Origin: Maribellus maritimus
GTDB taxonomy: Bacteria > Bacteroidota > Bacteroidia > Bacteroidales > Prolixibacteraceae
Reading direction: 5' to 3'
Assembly: GCF_022267315.1 (NCBI RefSeq)
Contig: NZ_JAIKLE010000007.1
Coordinates: forward strand, 62,001 to 126,000
DNA: 64,000 bases
The first letter of the stretch is position 1. Each line of letters begins with the position of its first letter. This document shows positions 8,701-17,196 of the stretch, in pieces. Under the pieces are notes generated by a model. It worked only from the letters and a program-made list of their open reading frames with translations. It was not told the DNA's origin and ran no database searches. The position numbers were made by a program, and so were the translations under genes.

Positions 8701-8738
8701 TAGGTATTACAGCATGTATCTCATTGCTGTAATACCTA
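8701..8738 (+). terminator. Strong hairpin directly after the precursor gene
   Basis: Perfect 14-bp inverted repeat TAGGTATTACAGCA (8701-8714) / TGCTGTAATACCTA (8725-8738), loop of 10 bases. It begins 6 bases after the precursor stop. There is no T-run, so it is more likely a stabilising or partial-termination structure that lets the peptide mRNA exceed downstream genes. Confidence 0.6.
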
Positions 8739-8831
8739 AATTATTGTTTGTCTCAAATCGTAAATATTGTTTCCAAAATTGTAGTTCAGTGCTAAACTAA
8801 TAAATGTTTTATTTTATGTACATAAATAACG

Positions 8832-9260
8832 ATGGAAAAAATCATGAAAGAAAAAGTAATTACAAAACTTAATCGGTATAAGATTAATTATAAGGAAAGT
8901 GGAAAAAGTGTAGTGATAAATCTTGGCTTGAACCAAGAAATCATAATTTTATTTTTAGATAACGAAAAAATAAAAATCACAGATAAGTTACGGGGTTGGA
9001 ATTTACTTTCAGGGATGTTGGAGGTAAGTTTAAAAAAAGTAATGATTCTACAATTCATTTTTGTAGTAATCACCTGTGCTCTTCTATTCATTATACTTTA
9101 TTACACAGGTTTTGATTTCAATACGATGCTTAATATTATAACATTAGTTGCAATTTTCAACTGGGGCTACGTAATATACTGGACTAATTATTATCACGTT
9201 AAAGCCGAAAATTTCAAAAGTATGGTCATGAATTGGATAGAAAATGACTTAATTAAATAG
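8832..9260 (+). CDS. Small two-helix membrane protein, immunity candidate
   Basis: A 142-residue protein of no family I recognise. Residues 1-75 are soluble and mixed (VVINLGLNQEIIILFLDNEK is beta-like). Two hydrophobic helices follow, roughly residues 76-98 (ILQFIFVVITCALLFIILYY) and 104-124 (MLNIITLVAIFNWGYVIYW), then a short cytoplasmic-like tail. It is the first gene after the peptide precursor and its hairpin. In bacteriocin loci a small membrane protein in this place is often the self-immunity factor; that is an inference from position only. ATG codons at 8832 and 8844 are both possible starts. Confidence 0.65.
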   Translation: MEKIMKEKVITKLNRYKINYKESGKSVVINLGLNQEIIILFLDNEKIKITDKLRGWNLLSGMLEVSLKKVMILQFIFVVITCALLFIILYYTGFDFNTMLNIITLVAIFNWGYVIYWTNYYHVKAENFKSMVMNWIENDLIK

Positions 9261-9347
9261 AAATAGGGTTGTTGTGACCATATGAAAAGTATCTAAATCA
9301 ATTTTGCTTTTTGAGTTTCACGTTATTCTTAACATTTATTATTACAA

Positions 9348-10012
9348 ATGAATGAATATCTTATACAATCTAATGGGTGGAAAACGTATATTATATTGTC
9401 AGTATTATCTATTTTGATTACATACGCTATTAATTCCATTTTCTTAACGACTGATTTATATTATCAGTTGTTTGGAGAAAGGCTTGCATTTGAACGAATT
9501 GATGACATGTTAAATATCCATAAAAGATTGCAAGGGGTCAGCTATATTATTTTACCTTTTTTGTTCTTTTGAGAGCGTTTTATACTAGTATTTTCCTTTA
9601 TATTGGAATATTCTTCACAGAACTGAAAATAGAATTCTGCAAGATTATAAAAGTTGCTTTGTTGTCTGATTTTATCTACATACTAGCCGGACTCGTCAAA
9701 CTCATCATCCTTATTTTTTTTAAACAGGTCAACACTTTAGACGACTTACAATTTCAACCCTTCTCAATAATGGAGTTGCTGAATAAAAACACGGTTGACC
9801 CGCTGTTTCTTTACCCGCTAAGTTTAATAAACATTTTTGAACTTGGTTATTTCCTCATACTGGCCTGGCTTTTAGTGGGTGTAATTAACGAAACCAACGG
9901 AGAACGGCCTGTAAAATTTGGTAAATCGCTGCAACTGGTAACGACTTCCTATGGCAGCGGTTTATTACTTTGGGTGGTGTTGGTAATGTTTATAACCTTA
10001 AACCTGAATTAG
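9348..10012 (+). pseudogene. Polytopic membrane protein gene interrupted by a frameshift
   Basis: Two overlapping frames together make one plausible membrane protein of about 220 residues. The first (9348-9572) encodes a Trp-Lys-Thr N-terminal region with one transmembrane helix and ends ...IILPFLFF. The second (9569-10012) lacks an ATG, opens with RAFYTSIFLYIG and carries about four more helices, ending LLLWVVLVMFITLNLN. The junction lies at a T-rich run near 9555-9570, so a one-base indel is the simplest explanation. The arrangement recalls Yip1-like membrane proteins found beside peptide exporters in Bacteroidota, but I am not certain of the family. The TTG at 9569 could alternatively be a true start with translational coupling. 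The downstream thioredoxin gene starts 4 bases after the stop. Confidence 0.6.
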
Positions 10013-10015
10013 CCT

Positions 10016-10552
10016 ATGAGAAAGTATTACAAAGGCATTATAATTGCAATTATATCTGTTATAGGCGGATTCTTAACCTATCAGGTTATAGAAGGCTATA
10101 ACGAAAAAAAAGAAGCCGAAAAAAACGTTCAAGTTTTACCTGATATTTCATTCAATTCTATATCGGGGAGTCCGGTCAACCTTCACGACTTTGATCAAAC
10201 TTTACCCTTGATAATCGTATATTTCCACCCGGAATGTGAACACTGCCGGTATGAAGCGCAGGAAATCGGGCAAAATGCAGACGCCTTTAATCATTGCCAG
10301 TTGGTAATGGTTACACCCGACGATTCGTTGCAACGGGTGGAGAACTTTTGCTCGGATTACCATTTATGGGAACTGGATAACTGTGAGGTTTTACTTGATA
10401 CAAAAAACCGGTTTCAAAAAGTTTTTGGAAAAGCCATAATACCCTCGGTTTATATTTATGCAACCAACAGAAAACTCATCACGCATTTCCTTGGAGAAAC
10501 CAAATCCGAAGCAATTATTAATGCTACAAACAACACATTTACAAAGCACTAA
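10016..10552 (+). CDS. Membrane-anchored thioredoxin-like (TlpA/redoxin) protein
   Basis: A 178-residue thioredoxin-fold protein tethered by one N-terminal helix (about residues 7-23) with the domain on the periplasmic side. The domain starts at LPDISFNSISGSPVNL and carries the redox motif C74-E-H-C77 within YFHPECEHCRYEAQ. A cis-Pro-type segment AIIPSVYIY follows. Such proteins reduce or form disulfides in envelope proteins. Here it sits between the peptide precursor, whose predicted core has two cysteines, and the broken exporter, so a role in disulfide control of the peptide or exporter is a reasonable inference. The gene begins 4 bases after the preceding membrane gene and appears intact. 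Confidence 0.85.
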   Translation: MRKYYKGIIIAIISVIGGFLTYQVIEGYNEKKEAEKNVQVLPDISFNSISGSPVNLHDFDQTLPLIIVYFHPECEHCRYEAQEIGQNADAFNHCQLVMVTPDDSLQRVENFCSDYHLWELDNCEVLLDTKNRFQKVFGKAIIPSVYIYATNRKLITHFLGETKSEAIINATNNTFTKH

Positions 10553-10601
10553 AACAAAACATACTTTAAATCTTAATTATTAATCTTTAAACTCATTTAT
10601 T

Positions 10602-11042
10602 ATGACGCGTTTTTTTTATGTTCTTGGCTTTTTGCTGGCAAGCTTGCTGACTATGGCCCAAACTGACGATTTTGAAAACGACATTGAAAAACTTTTAGCC
10701 ATTAACGGAAGTTCGGCAGCTTACGATATGGCATTCGACCAAATGGTTGCCCAGTTCAAAATGATGAAAACCGAAGCGCCCGACGAAGTTTGGAAACAGG
10801 TGCGCACCGAAGTTTTCGATACGGAAATTGAGGAATTGACCAAACAACTTATTCCGGTGTATAAAAAACACTTTACCCACGACGACATTAAAGAACTAAT
10901 TGCTTTTTACGAGTCCCCATTAGGACAACAAATGACTGACGCTACAGGTAAAATTTCAAAAGAAACCATGCAAATGGCTCAAACCTGGGGGATGCAGTTA
11001 GGTGGCAAAATCAATACGTTCTTGCAGGAAAAAGGATATTGA
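10602..11042 (+). CDS. DUF2059 family secreted protein
   Basis: A 146-residue exported protein. Residues 1-19 are a signal peptide ending in TMA before QTDDF. The rest is alpha-helical and contains the DUF2059 hallmark FTHDDIKELIAFYESPLGQQ (about residues 90-109), followed by an amphipathic tail. DUF2059 proteins are periplasmic or outer-membrane-associated and of unknown function. It lies between the thioredoxin-like gene (49-base gap) and the exporter remnant (67-base gap), in the same direction, so it is likely in the same unit; whether it takes part in peptide export is unknown. Confidence 0.85.
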   Translation: MTRFFYVLGFLLASLLTMAQTDDFENDIEKLLAINGSSAAYDMAFDQMVAQFKMMKTEAPDEVWKQVRTEVFDTEIEELTKQLIPVYKKHFTHDDIKELIAFYESPLGQQMTDATGKISKETMQMAQTWGMQLGGKINTFLQEKGY

Positions 11043-11109
11043 ATTATATTATTTTCGAACAGACCCTCAAGGTGTATGAGCCCTTGGTTGTTTTTTAAAA
11101 TTCAACTTT

Positions 11110-13308
11110 ATGCCTTCTGATCTCAACATTCACCACATAAAACAAACCTTTGTAAAACAGCACAGCCAGTTTTATTGTGGCCTGGCATGCCTGGCATCCA
11201 TTGTAAAGTATTACGGGGGTGAAACCACACAGGAAAAACTGCAGGAGCAAAGCGGCACCACCCTAAACGGTACAAGCCTTTTGGGCTTGTACCAGGCGGC
11301 GTAAAATCTGGGTTTTGATGTGGCCGGATATGAAGCGGAAACTAAAAACCTGAAAGAATTAAAAGAGCCGGTAATACTGCATATTTTAAAAGATGAAAAG
11401 CTGGAGCACTTTGTGGTTTGTTATGGTTTTAAAAATGGTAAATTTATCATCGGCGATCCCGGCTGGGGGATAACACAATACGCCGAAGAAGAACTGGCAG
11501 CCGTATGGAAAAGCAAAGCTTTGTTAAAACTCGTGCCCGGTAAAAATTTCGTAACCAAAAAAAATGAGTCTCAAAGCAAACGGAAATGGTTTTTACAACT
11601 GATTAAAGATGATTACCCGGTATTGGGAATCGCTGCTTTTCTTGGGATCGTAATTTCGGCGCTGAGTTTAGCTACGGCAATTTTTTCGCAAAAGCTAATC
11701 GACCAGATTTTACCTGAAAAAAATATCCGCACCCTTGTATTTGGAGTAATTATTTTTGGTATTATTTTGTTGGCAAGATCATTTATCAGTTATGTCCGTG
11801 GCATCTTCCTCGTGCGTCAAAGCAAGGAAATGAATACCCGATTGATTTCAAACTTTTTTGGCAAACTGCTTTACCTGCCTAAACCTTTTTTCGACAGTAC
11901 CTCAACCGGCGATATGGTAGCCCGCATGAACGATGCCCAACGTATTCAACGGGTGGTTGTCCAGTTGAGCAGTCAAATAGTTATCGATGTGCTGGTGGTA
12001 TTGATTTCCGCCGGTTATATCTTTTTCTATTCCGTTTCAACCGGTTTTATCAGCTTATTTTCTATCGCAATTTTCGGGTTGCTGGCCTGGCGTTACAACC
12101 GTAGGGTAATTGTCGCACAACGGAATGTAATGCAATCGTATGCCGCCACCGAAAGCAAATACATCGATGCCATTACCGGGGTAAAAACCATAAAAACTTT
12201 TCACCGCGAAAACCTGTTTGCCAAAGTGGTAAATACAGTTTACGAATTTTTTATGCAAAAAGTGTTTGAATTGGGTTTACTGGGAGCAAAAATCAACCTT
12301 TGGATTTCAGCCGCCAGCGCAATGCTGCTTACCGGAATAATTTCATGGTCTGCGTATCTCGTTTTAAACGACCAAATCATGTTGGGACAGATGATGGCCA
12401 TCATCACCCTGATCGGCAGCCTGGGGACATCAGTGGTAAATATTGCCATGGCAAATATTCAGTTTCAGGAAGCAAAAATTGCATTTGACAGAATGTATGA
12501 ATTTGCATCGGCAAAGCCCGAAACTGAATCCCAAAATAAAAATGAAAAGTTCAGCTCCGACAATTCCTCAACTTCATTAAACGAGTTACGTGTCGAAAAT
12601 CTAAACTTCCGATTTCCGGGGAAAAGCCTTCTCCTGAAAAATATCAATTTCAATGTAAAAAAAGGAGAAATTATTACACTTTTTGGTGAAATTGGTTGTG
12701 GGAAAAGTACCTTGCTTTCCATTCTTCAACGGTTTCATTCATTTGAATCCGGGAAAATAAAAATTAATAACGAAAATTGGGATAACACTTCCCTGTATCA
12801 ATGGAGAGAAAAGGTTGCTTCTGTTTCCCAACACGTGCAATTATTTAACGGGACCATTCTGGAGAACATTTGTTTGGAAGAAAATCCGGATGCAGAAAAA
12901 GTAGTTCAATTCTGTCAGGAATATGGTTTTCATTCCTTTATTATGGAATTTCAACAAGAATATGCAACTATTGTTAATGAAAACAGTACCAACCTGTCGG
13001 GAGGACAATGACAATTAATAGCGCTTGCCCGGGCATTGTACAGCTATCCCCAGCTTCTGTTATTAGACGAAGCAACGGCTGCCATGGGGCGACGGACGGA
13101 ACATTTTGTTATCGAACTGCTTCAACGCATAAAAACTGATATGACAATTATATTTGTCACCCATCGTCCTCAACTTGCCCGGCATACCGACAGAATTTAT
13201 GTCATTGAAGATAAAACTGTTTCCGCAGTTGGAAATCATGAAAAATTAATTCAAATAAACGAATTTTACAAAGATACATTTCTGGAACTGGTAAAAGATC
13301 AGGCCTAA
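11110..13308 (+). pseudogene. C39-peptidase bacteriocin ABC exporter, two in-frame stops
   Basis: One continuous reading frame of about 732 codons, the normal length of a peptidase-containing ABC transporter, is interrupted twice: TAA at 11302 (after GLYQAA) and TGA at 13009 (immediately after the ABC signature LSGGQ). Domain order is intact: C39 peptidase with Cys23 in FYCGLACLASI, the catalytic His in LEHFVVCYGF and Asp in IIGDPGWG; a six-helix transmembrane domain (about codons 155-440); and an ATPase with Walker A GEIGCGKST, LSGGQ, Walker B LLLLDEATAAM and switch His in VTHR. The D-loop Asp is replaced by Gly (13087-13089). Both stops could arise by single substitutions from CAA/CGA codons. 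This protein would cut GG leaders and export the peptide; as written no full-length product is expected. Readthrough or assembly error are the alternatives. Confidence 0.85.
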
Positions 13309-13345
13309 AAATTATCTCACTCCTTTTTAAAAACCGCTTGATATT

Positions 13346-13365
13346 AAAAACGTCTTGATGTTTTT
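13346..13365 (+). terminator. Probable terminator after the exporter remnant
   Basis: AAAAACGTC / GATGTTTTT form a short stem with one G-U pair and a very small loop, ending in TTTTT, 37 bases after the exporter stop codon. No gene is evident between here and 13516. Confidence 0.4.
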
Positions 13366-13516
13366 GGTGGTGGGTGAAGAGCAGGGATAGGACGGCAGAA
13401 CGTTAAGAGTTAAACGAAAAAATGCTGTATCTCAACGAAGACCGCTAAAAAGTTATTAAGTTACTAATGGCCAGTGACCAAAAATGAATGACCGTCAGCC
13501 AGAAGCCCATCGCCTT

Positions 13517-14329
13517 TCACACCAACTCAAACACCTCCGCCTTTATCAAATCAAACAAAAACACGTGCTGGAAAAGCGATTGAAAATGATGGTTCATGAT
13601 TTTATTGGGGAGGTTAAAATTCTTCACGCCTCGCAGGCGGTCGGTGGTAATCAGCAGCCAGTAATAATTGAGCCTTTGTTTTTGATACAATTTTAGTTTT
13701 TCGTCTTTTTTATGAATGGCTTTTTTGATATCGTCTACCACATCGTTGGAAATACCCAGATTATTGGAGCGTTCCCAAATGGACACCGTCAGCGCCGGGT
13801 GCCCAATAATTAAAATATTTTGAATGCCTTGAGGCAATTCGCCGTCGTATAAAGAAATCTGAAAAAAACTGCCTGGCTTTTTATTTTTTAAGGCCTGCCG
13901 AATGAGTTTTGCTGTTTGCAGCGACGCCATCATTTGGCGTTCACTTGTTATCAAAACTTCATCCGAAAACAAAAATTTCACAAACAAACGATGCGGATTT
14001 TCACGTTCGAAAATATGCTGAGCCAATTCGATAAAATGTTCCCGCTCCTTGTTCACTTCTGTTTGTCTTTTATCAGGTATACTTGCATTTCCGGGATTTA
14101 AACGGGTCAGTTCAATCCCAATTTTCTGACGATTCTTTTTCAGCGAGAGTATAAAATCCGGCGATTCCGCCGCATCCAGATTCCCTTTGGGGAAAGTTGG
14201 CAACTGTTCCCGGAAATAATATACCAACAGAATTTCGAGTTGTTTTTTGAGTTCTTGCATATGTTTTTCAATGCTGTCCAAATTACGAAAGAAAAACGGG
14301 ACAGAGGCATTTCTGTGAGGCTTTTCCAT
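13517..14329 (-). CDS. Hypothetical protein, possible PD-(D/E)xK-like fold
   Basis: A 270-residue soluble protein I do not recognise. The start at 14329 (MEKPHRN) is chosen because the longer frame would run into the divergent hydrolase gene; a second candidate Met is 23 residues later. Residues 57-76 show ESPDFILSLKKNRQKIGIELT with Pro57-Asp58 and Glu73-Leu-Thr75; a D-x(14)-E-x-T/K spacing between a beta-hairpin pair is seen in PD-(D/E)xK-type nuclease folds, but Lys is replaced by Thr, so this is only a suggestion. The C-terminal half has several hydrophobic strands (GIQNILIIGHPALTVSIWE) and a Lys-rich helix. The 5' ends of this gene and the next are only 35 bases apart, so they share a promoter region. 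Confidence 0.7.
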   Translation of the reverse strand: MEKPHRNASVPFFFRNLDSIEKHMQELKKQLEILLVYYFREQLPTFPKGNLDAAESPDFILSLKKNRQKIGIELTRLNPGNASIPDKRQTEVNKEREHFIELAQHIFERENPHRLFVKFLFSDEVLITSERQMMASLQTAKLIRQALKNKKPGSFFQISLYDGELPQGIQNILIIGHPALTVSIWERSNNLGISNDVVDDIKKAIHKKDEKLKLYQKQRLNYYWLLITTDRLRGVKNFNLPNKIMNHHFQSLFQHVFLFDLIKAEVFELV

Positions 14330-14364
14330 GCAAAATTGATTAGCTTTACGTAAAAACCGATACG

Positions 14365-15768
14365 ATGAGACAGCAACGATTTCTATCCGCCTTTGTTCTG
14401 TTTTTTTTCCTCCAAACAATAAGCTTCGCGCAGGAAACAAACCAACAAAGAGTCCTTGGAAACTGGAGCGGAAATATTGAACTTCCAACCGCAAAGCTGG
14501 GAGTTATTTTCAGAATAAGCGCAGAAGACGACAGCCTTTCCTGCAAAATGGATGTGCCATTGCAGGGGGCAGAAGACTTGCCTGTTAGTAAAGTTTCGCT
14601 GGAAAAAGAAAAAATAATACTCACTGTAAAAATGATTCAGGGAGTTTATGAAGGTCAATTAAAAAACGACTCTACCCTTGAAGGAACATGGGAACAGCGG
14701 GGAGCAAAATTTCCGCTTACATTAAAGAAAACAAAAACCATTACCAAACTAAAAAGACCACAAACACCGCAAGGCCCGTTTCCCTATTTGTCGGAAGAAG
14801 TGGAGTATTCCAATCCGAAATCCGGTTTTCTACTGGCCGGAACGCTAACGATTCCTGAGGATACCAACAATTGCCCGGCAGTCATTTTAATTTCAGGCTC
14901 CGGTGCTCAGGACCGCGATGAAACCATTTTTCAACACAAGCCCTTTTGGGTCATTGCCGACTTTCTCAGTCGTAACGGAATTGCGGTTTTACGTGTTGAC
15001 GACCGTGGAGTGGGTGGTTCTGAAGGCCATTTATCAGAGGCAACCAGTGAAGATTTTGCCGGCGACGTTATTGCCGGAATTGATTTTCTAAAGTCAAAAG
15101 ATAGAATTAATCCGGAGAAAATTGGTCTCATCGGACACAGCGAAGGTGGGTTGATTGCGCCTCTTGTTGCCAGCCAAACGAGAGATGTTGCGTTTATTGT
15201 TCTTCTGGCAGGACCAGGAATTACGGGCGAACAAATTCTATATAAACAAAACGATTTGTTGCTGGCCGCAATGGGGATGGACCAAAATGCGATTGATAAA
15301 AATAGCAAATTACAGCAAGCCATTTTTAATATTATTCAGACAGAAAAAGACTCCGCCAAACAAATTGATCGGCTACAGCGTGCCTATTCCAACGGAATGT
15401 ACCCAATGTTAAATGCAGAACAAAAAGTCGCAATTGATGCACAGGTTGCGGAAGTAAACAATGCCTGGTTTCGCTTTTTCCTCTCTTACGATCCGGCGCC
15501 AACATTAAAAAAAGTAAAGTGCCCGGTACTCGCGCTAAACGGAGCAAAAGACTTGCAGGTTCTGGCTAATATTAACCTGAATGCCATAAAAGAAGCGCTT
15601 AAAGAAGGAGGAAACACAAACTTCAAGACCATAAAACTGGAACAGCTGAACCACCTTTTTCAACAGTGTAAAACCGGCGCCGTTGCCGAATATGGCGAGA
15701 TTGAAGAAACTATTTCGCCGGAAGTTTTGGAAATAATAAAAAATTGGATTGGAAACGTTTCAAAGTAA
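14365..15768 (+). CDS. Secreted alpha/beta hydrolase (serine esterase/peptidase-like)
   Basis: A 467-residue exported hydrolase. Residues 1-22 are a signal peptide (FVLFFFLQTISFAQ). Residues about 30-125 form a beta-rich N-terminal domain (LGNWSGNIELPTAKLGVIF, LEGTWEQRG), as in bacterial proteins where a lipocalin-like domain precedes an alpha/beta hydrolase. The hydrolase domain follows from about 150, with the oxyanion strand PAVILISGSGAQDRDE, the nucleophile elbow GHSEGG (Ser259), a likely acid in LNGAKDLQV and the His in EQLNHLFQ. The probable activity is esterase or acyl-peptidase; substrate unknown. It is monocistronic, divergent from the hypothetical gene to its left. Confidence 0.88.
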   Translation: MRQQRFLSAFVLFFFLQTISFAQETNQQRVLGNWSGNIELPTAKLGVIFRISAEDDSLSCKMDVPLQGAEDLPVSKVSLEKEKIILTVKMIQGVYEGQLKNDSTLEGTWEQRGAKFPLTLKKTKTITKLKRPQTPQGPFPYLSEEVEYSNPKSGFLLAGTLTIPEDTNNCPAVILISGSGAQDRDETIFQHKPFWVIADFLSRNGIAVLRVDDRGVGGSEGHLSEATSEDFAGDVIAGIDFLKSKDRINPEKIGLIGHSEGGLIAPLVASQTRDVAFIVLLAGPGITGEQILYKQNDLLLAAMGMDQNAIDKNSKLQQAIFNIIQTEKDSAKQIDRLQRAYSNGMYPMLNAEQKVAIDAQVAEVNNAWFRFFLSYDPAPTLKKVKCPVLALNGAKDLQVLANINLNAIKEALKEGGNTNFKTIKLEQLNHLFQQCKTGAVAEYGEIEETISPEVLEIIKNWIGNVSK

Positions 15769-15870
15769 TTAAGGTTAATCTTTTTACAATTTCTGAGAAT
15801 CTAATGCTTTTCCTTCTCTGAAAATTTATTTGTCGTTGGATATTTGTATTTTGGAAGCTCAAATCAAATT

Positions 15871-17187
15871 ATGTCAACAAAAAAACGTATTCTCAACATC
15901 CTTTTTTGGTCGGTTGTATCGGCGGCTTTTATTGGACCGGGAACCATCACAACGGCTGCCAAATCAGGCGCTGCATTTGGCAATGAATTACTTTGGACTT
16001 TGCTTTTTTCCACGCTGTCCTGTTTGTTGTTACAGGAAGCCGCCGCGCGGCTGACAATGGTTTCAGGGAGAAACCTTGGGCAAGCGATTGTGGAACAGTT
16101 CAACGCCAGCAAATCAAAATGGCTGGTTTTGTCGCTGGTTTTGGGAGCCATTGTATTGGGAGCCGCCGCTTACGAAATGGGAAATTTACTTGGCGCCGTT
16201 GCCGGTTTTCAATTGATCTCTAATTTGCCCTCCTACGTTCTGGTGCTGACAATCGGAGCTGTAGCAGCCATAATTCTGAGCATTCCCTCACTCAAAATAA
16301 TTTCCACCATCATGGGATTTTTAGTGGTAATTATGGGAGTTGGATTTCTTATAACGGCTTTTCTGATTCAACCATCTTTAAACGAAATTGTAAAAGGAGC
16401 CTTTGTTCCCCGAATTCCGTCGAAACCGGAAGCAGGAGTCCTGATGCTCGGACTAATTGGAACGACCATTGTTCCCTACAATCTGTTCCTGGGGTCGGGA
16501 ATTTCAACGCAAAAACAAAGCATCAAAGAAATGCGTTTTGGACTGGCCGTTGCGGTTTTATTGGGTGGACTTTTCTCGATGGCTGTTTTAATTGTGGGTA
16601 CTTCGGTTGCCGGAAAATTTTCTTTTGAGGAACTCTCGCTGGCACTGCAAAAGCGAATGGGAATCGGCGGAAAATATTTATTGGGTTTTGGTCTTTTTGC
16701 TGCCGGATTTACCTCAACAATCACAGCACCTCTAGCAGCTGCAATAACACTGAGAAGTTTGTTTGGAAGCAAAAATCCGGAAAAATGGGAAGCCAAATCA
16801 CTCAATTTTAAAATCGGATGGATCGTTGTTTTATTTGCAGGAGTTGCCTTTGCTGCAGGAAATGTAAAACCAATTCCGGCTATCATTCTGGCGCAGGCAC
16901 TCAACGGATTCCTGCTGCCTTTTATAAGTATATTTTTGTTTATCGTCATCAATAATTCGGGAATAACAGGGAAGGAAAATTCAAATTCGCTCTGGCTAAA
17001 TATTTTGATGATTTTAGTAATTTTCATAACCTTGATTATTGGGTTAAACAGCGCGGTGAAAGCGGTTTATTCGGCAATTACGTCAGGAAGCATTTCAGGG
17101 AACAAGTATCTTATATTCATCGGAGTGACTTCTGCAGTTATTTCCATTTATATATGGATAAAAGCCCGCCGCAGGAATAATGATTAA
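15871..17187 (+). CDS. Nramp-family transporter lacking canonical metal ligands
   Basis: A 438-residue polytopic membrane protein with the Nramp fold (about 11 helices). The start is set at ATG 15871 (MSTKKRILN), matching the family start just before TM1. In Mn/Fe Nramps TM1 carries Asp-Pro-Gly-Asn and TM6 Met-Pro-His. Here TM1 reads Gly22-Pro-Gly-Thr25 (AAFIGPGTITTAA) and TM6 reads Val201-Pro-Tyr-Asn204 (GTTIVPYNLFLGSG), so the Asp, Asn and Met metal ligands are all absent. It is therefore unlikely to be a standard manganese or iron importer. The 5-oxoprolinase-type gene starts 9 bases after its stop, pointing to a shared job; Nramp-like YcsG beside the 5-oxoprolinase genes of Bacillus subtilis is a parallel. 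Transport of 5-oxoproline or a related compound is my inference. Confidence 0.88.
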   Translation: MSTKKRILNILFWSVVSAAFIGPGTITTAAKSGAAFGNELLWTLLFSTLSCLLLQEAAARLTMVSGRNLGQAIVEQFNASKSKWLVLSLVLGAIVLGAAAYEMGNLLGAVAGFQLISNLPSYVLVLTIGAVAAIILSIPSLKIISTIMGFLVVIMGVGFLITAFLIQPSLNEIVKGAFVPRIPSKPEAGVLMLGLIGTTIVPYNLFLGSGISTQKQSIKEMRFGLAVAVLLGGLFSMAVLIVGTSVAGKFSFEELSLALQKRMGIGGKYLLGFGLFAAGFTSTITAPLAAAITLRSLFGSKNPEKWEAKSLNFKIGWIVVLFAGVAFAAGNVKPIPAIILAQALNGFLLPFISIFLFIVINNSGITGKENSNSLWLNILMILVIFITLIIGLNSAVKAVYSAITSGSISGNKYLIFIGVTSAVISIYIWIKARRRNND

Positions 17188-17196
17188 TAAAATTTT

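Noticed and set aside
13009-13011. TGA as selenocysteine or recoded codon in the exporter
   Set aside because: No Cys or Sec is expected at the position after LSGGQ, a separate TAA also interrupts the gene, and TAA and TGA end many genes here, so neither a Sec codon nor an altered code explains both.
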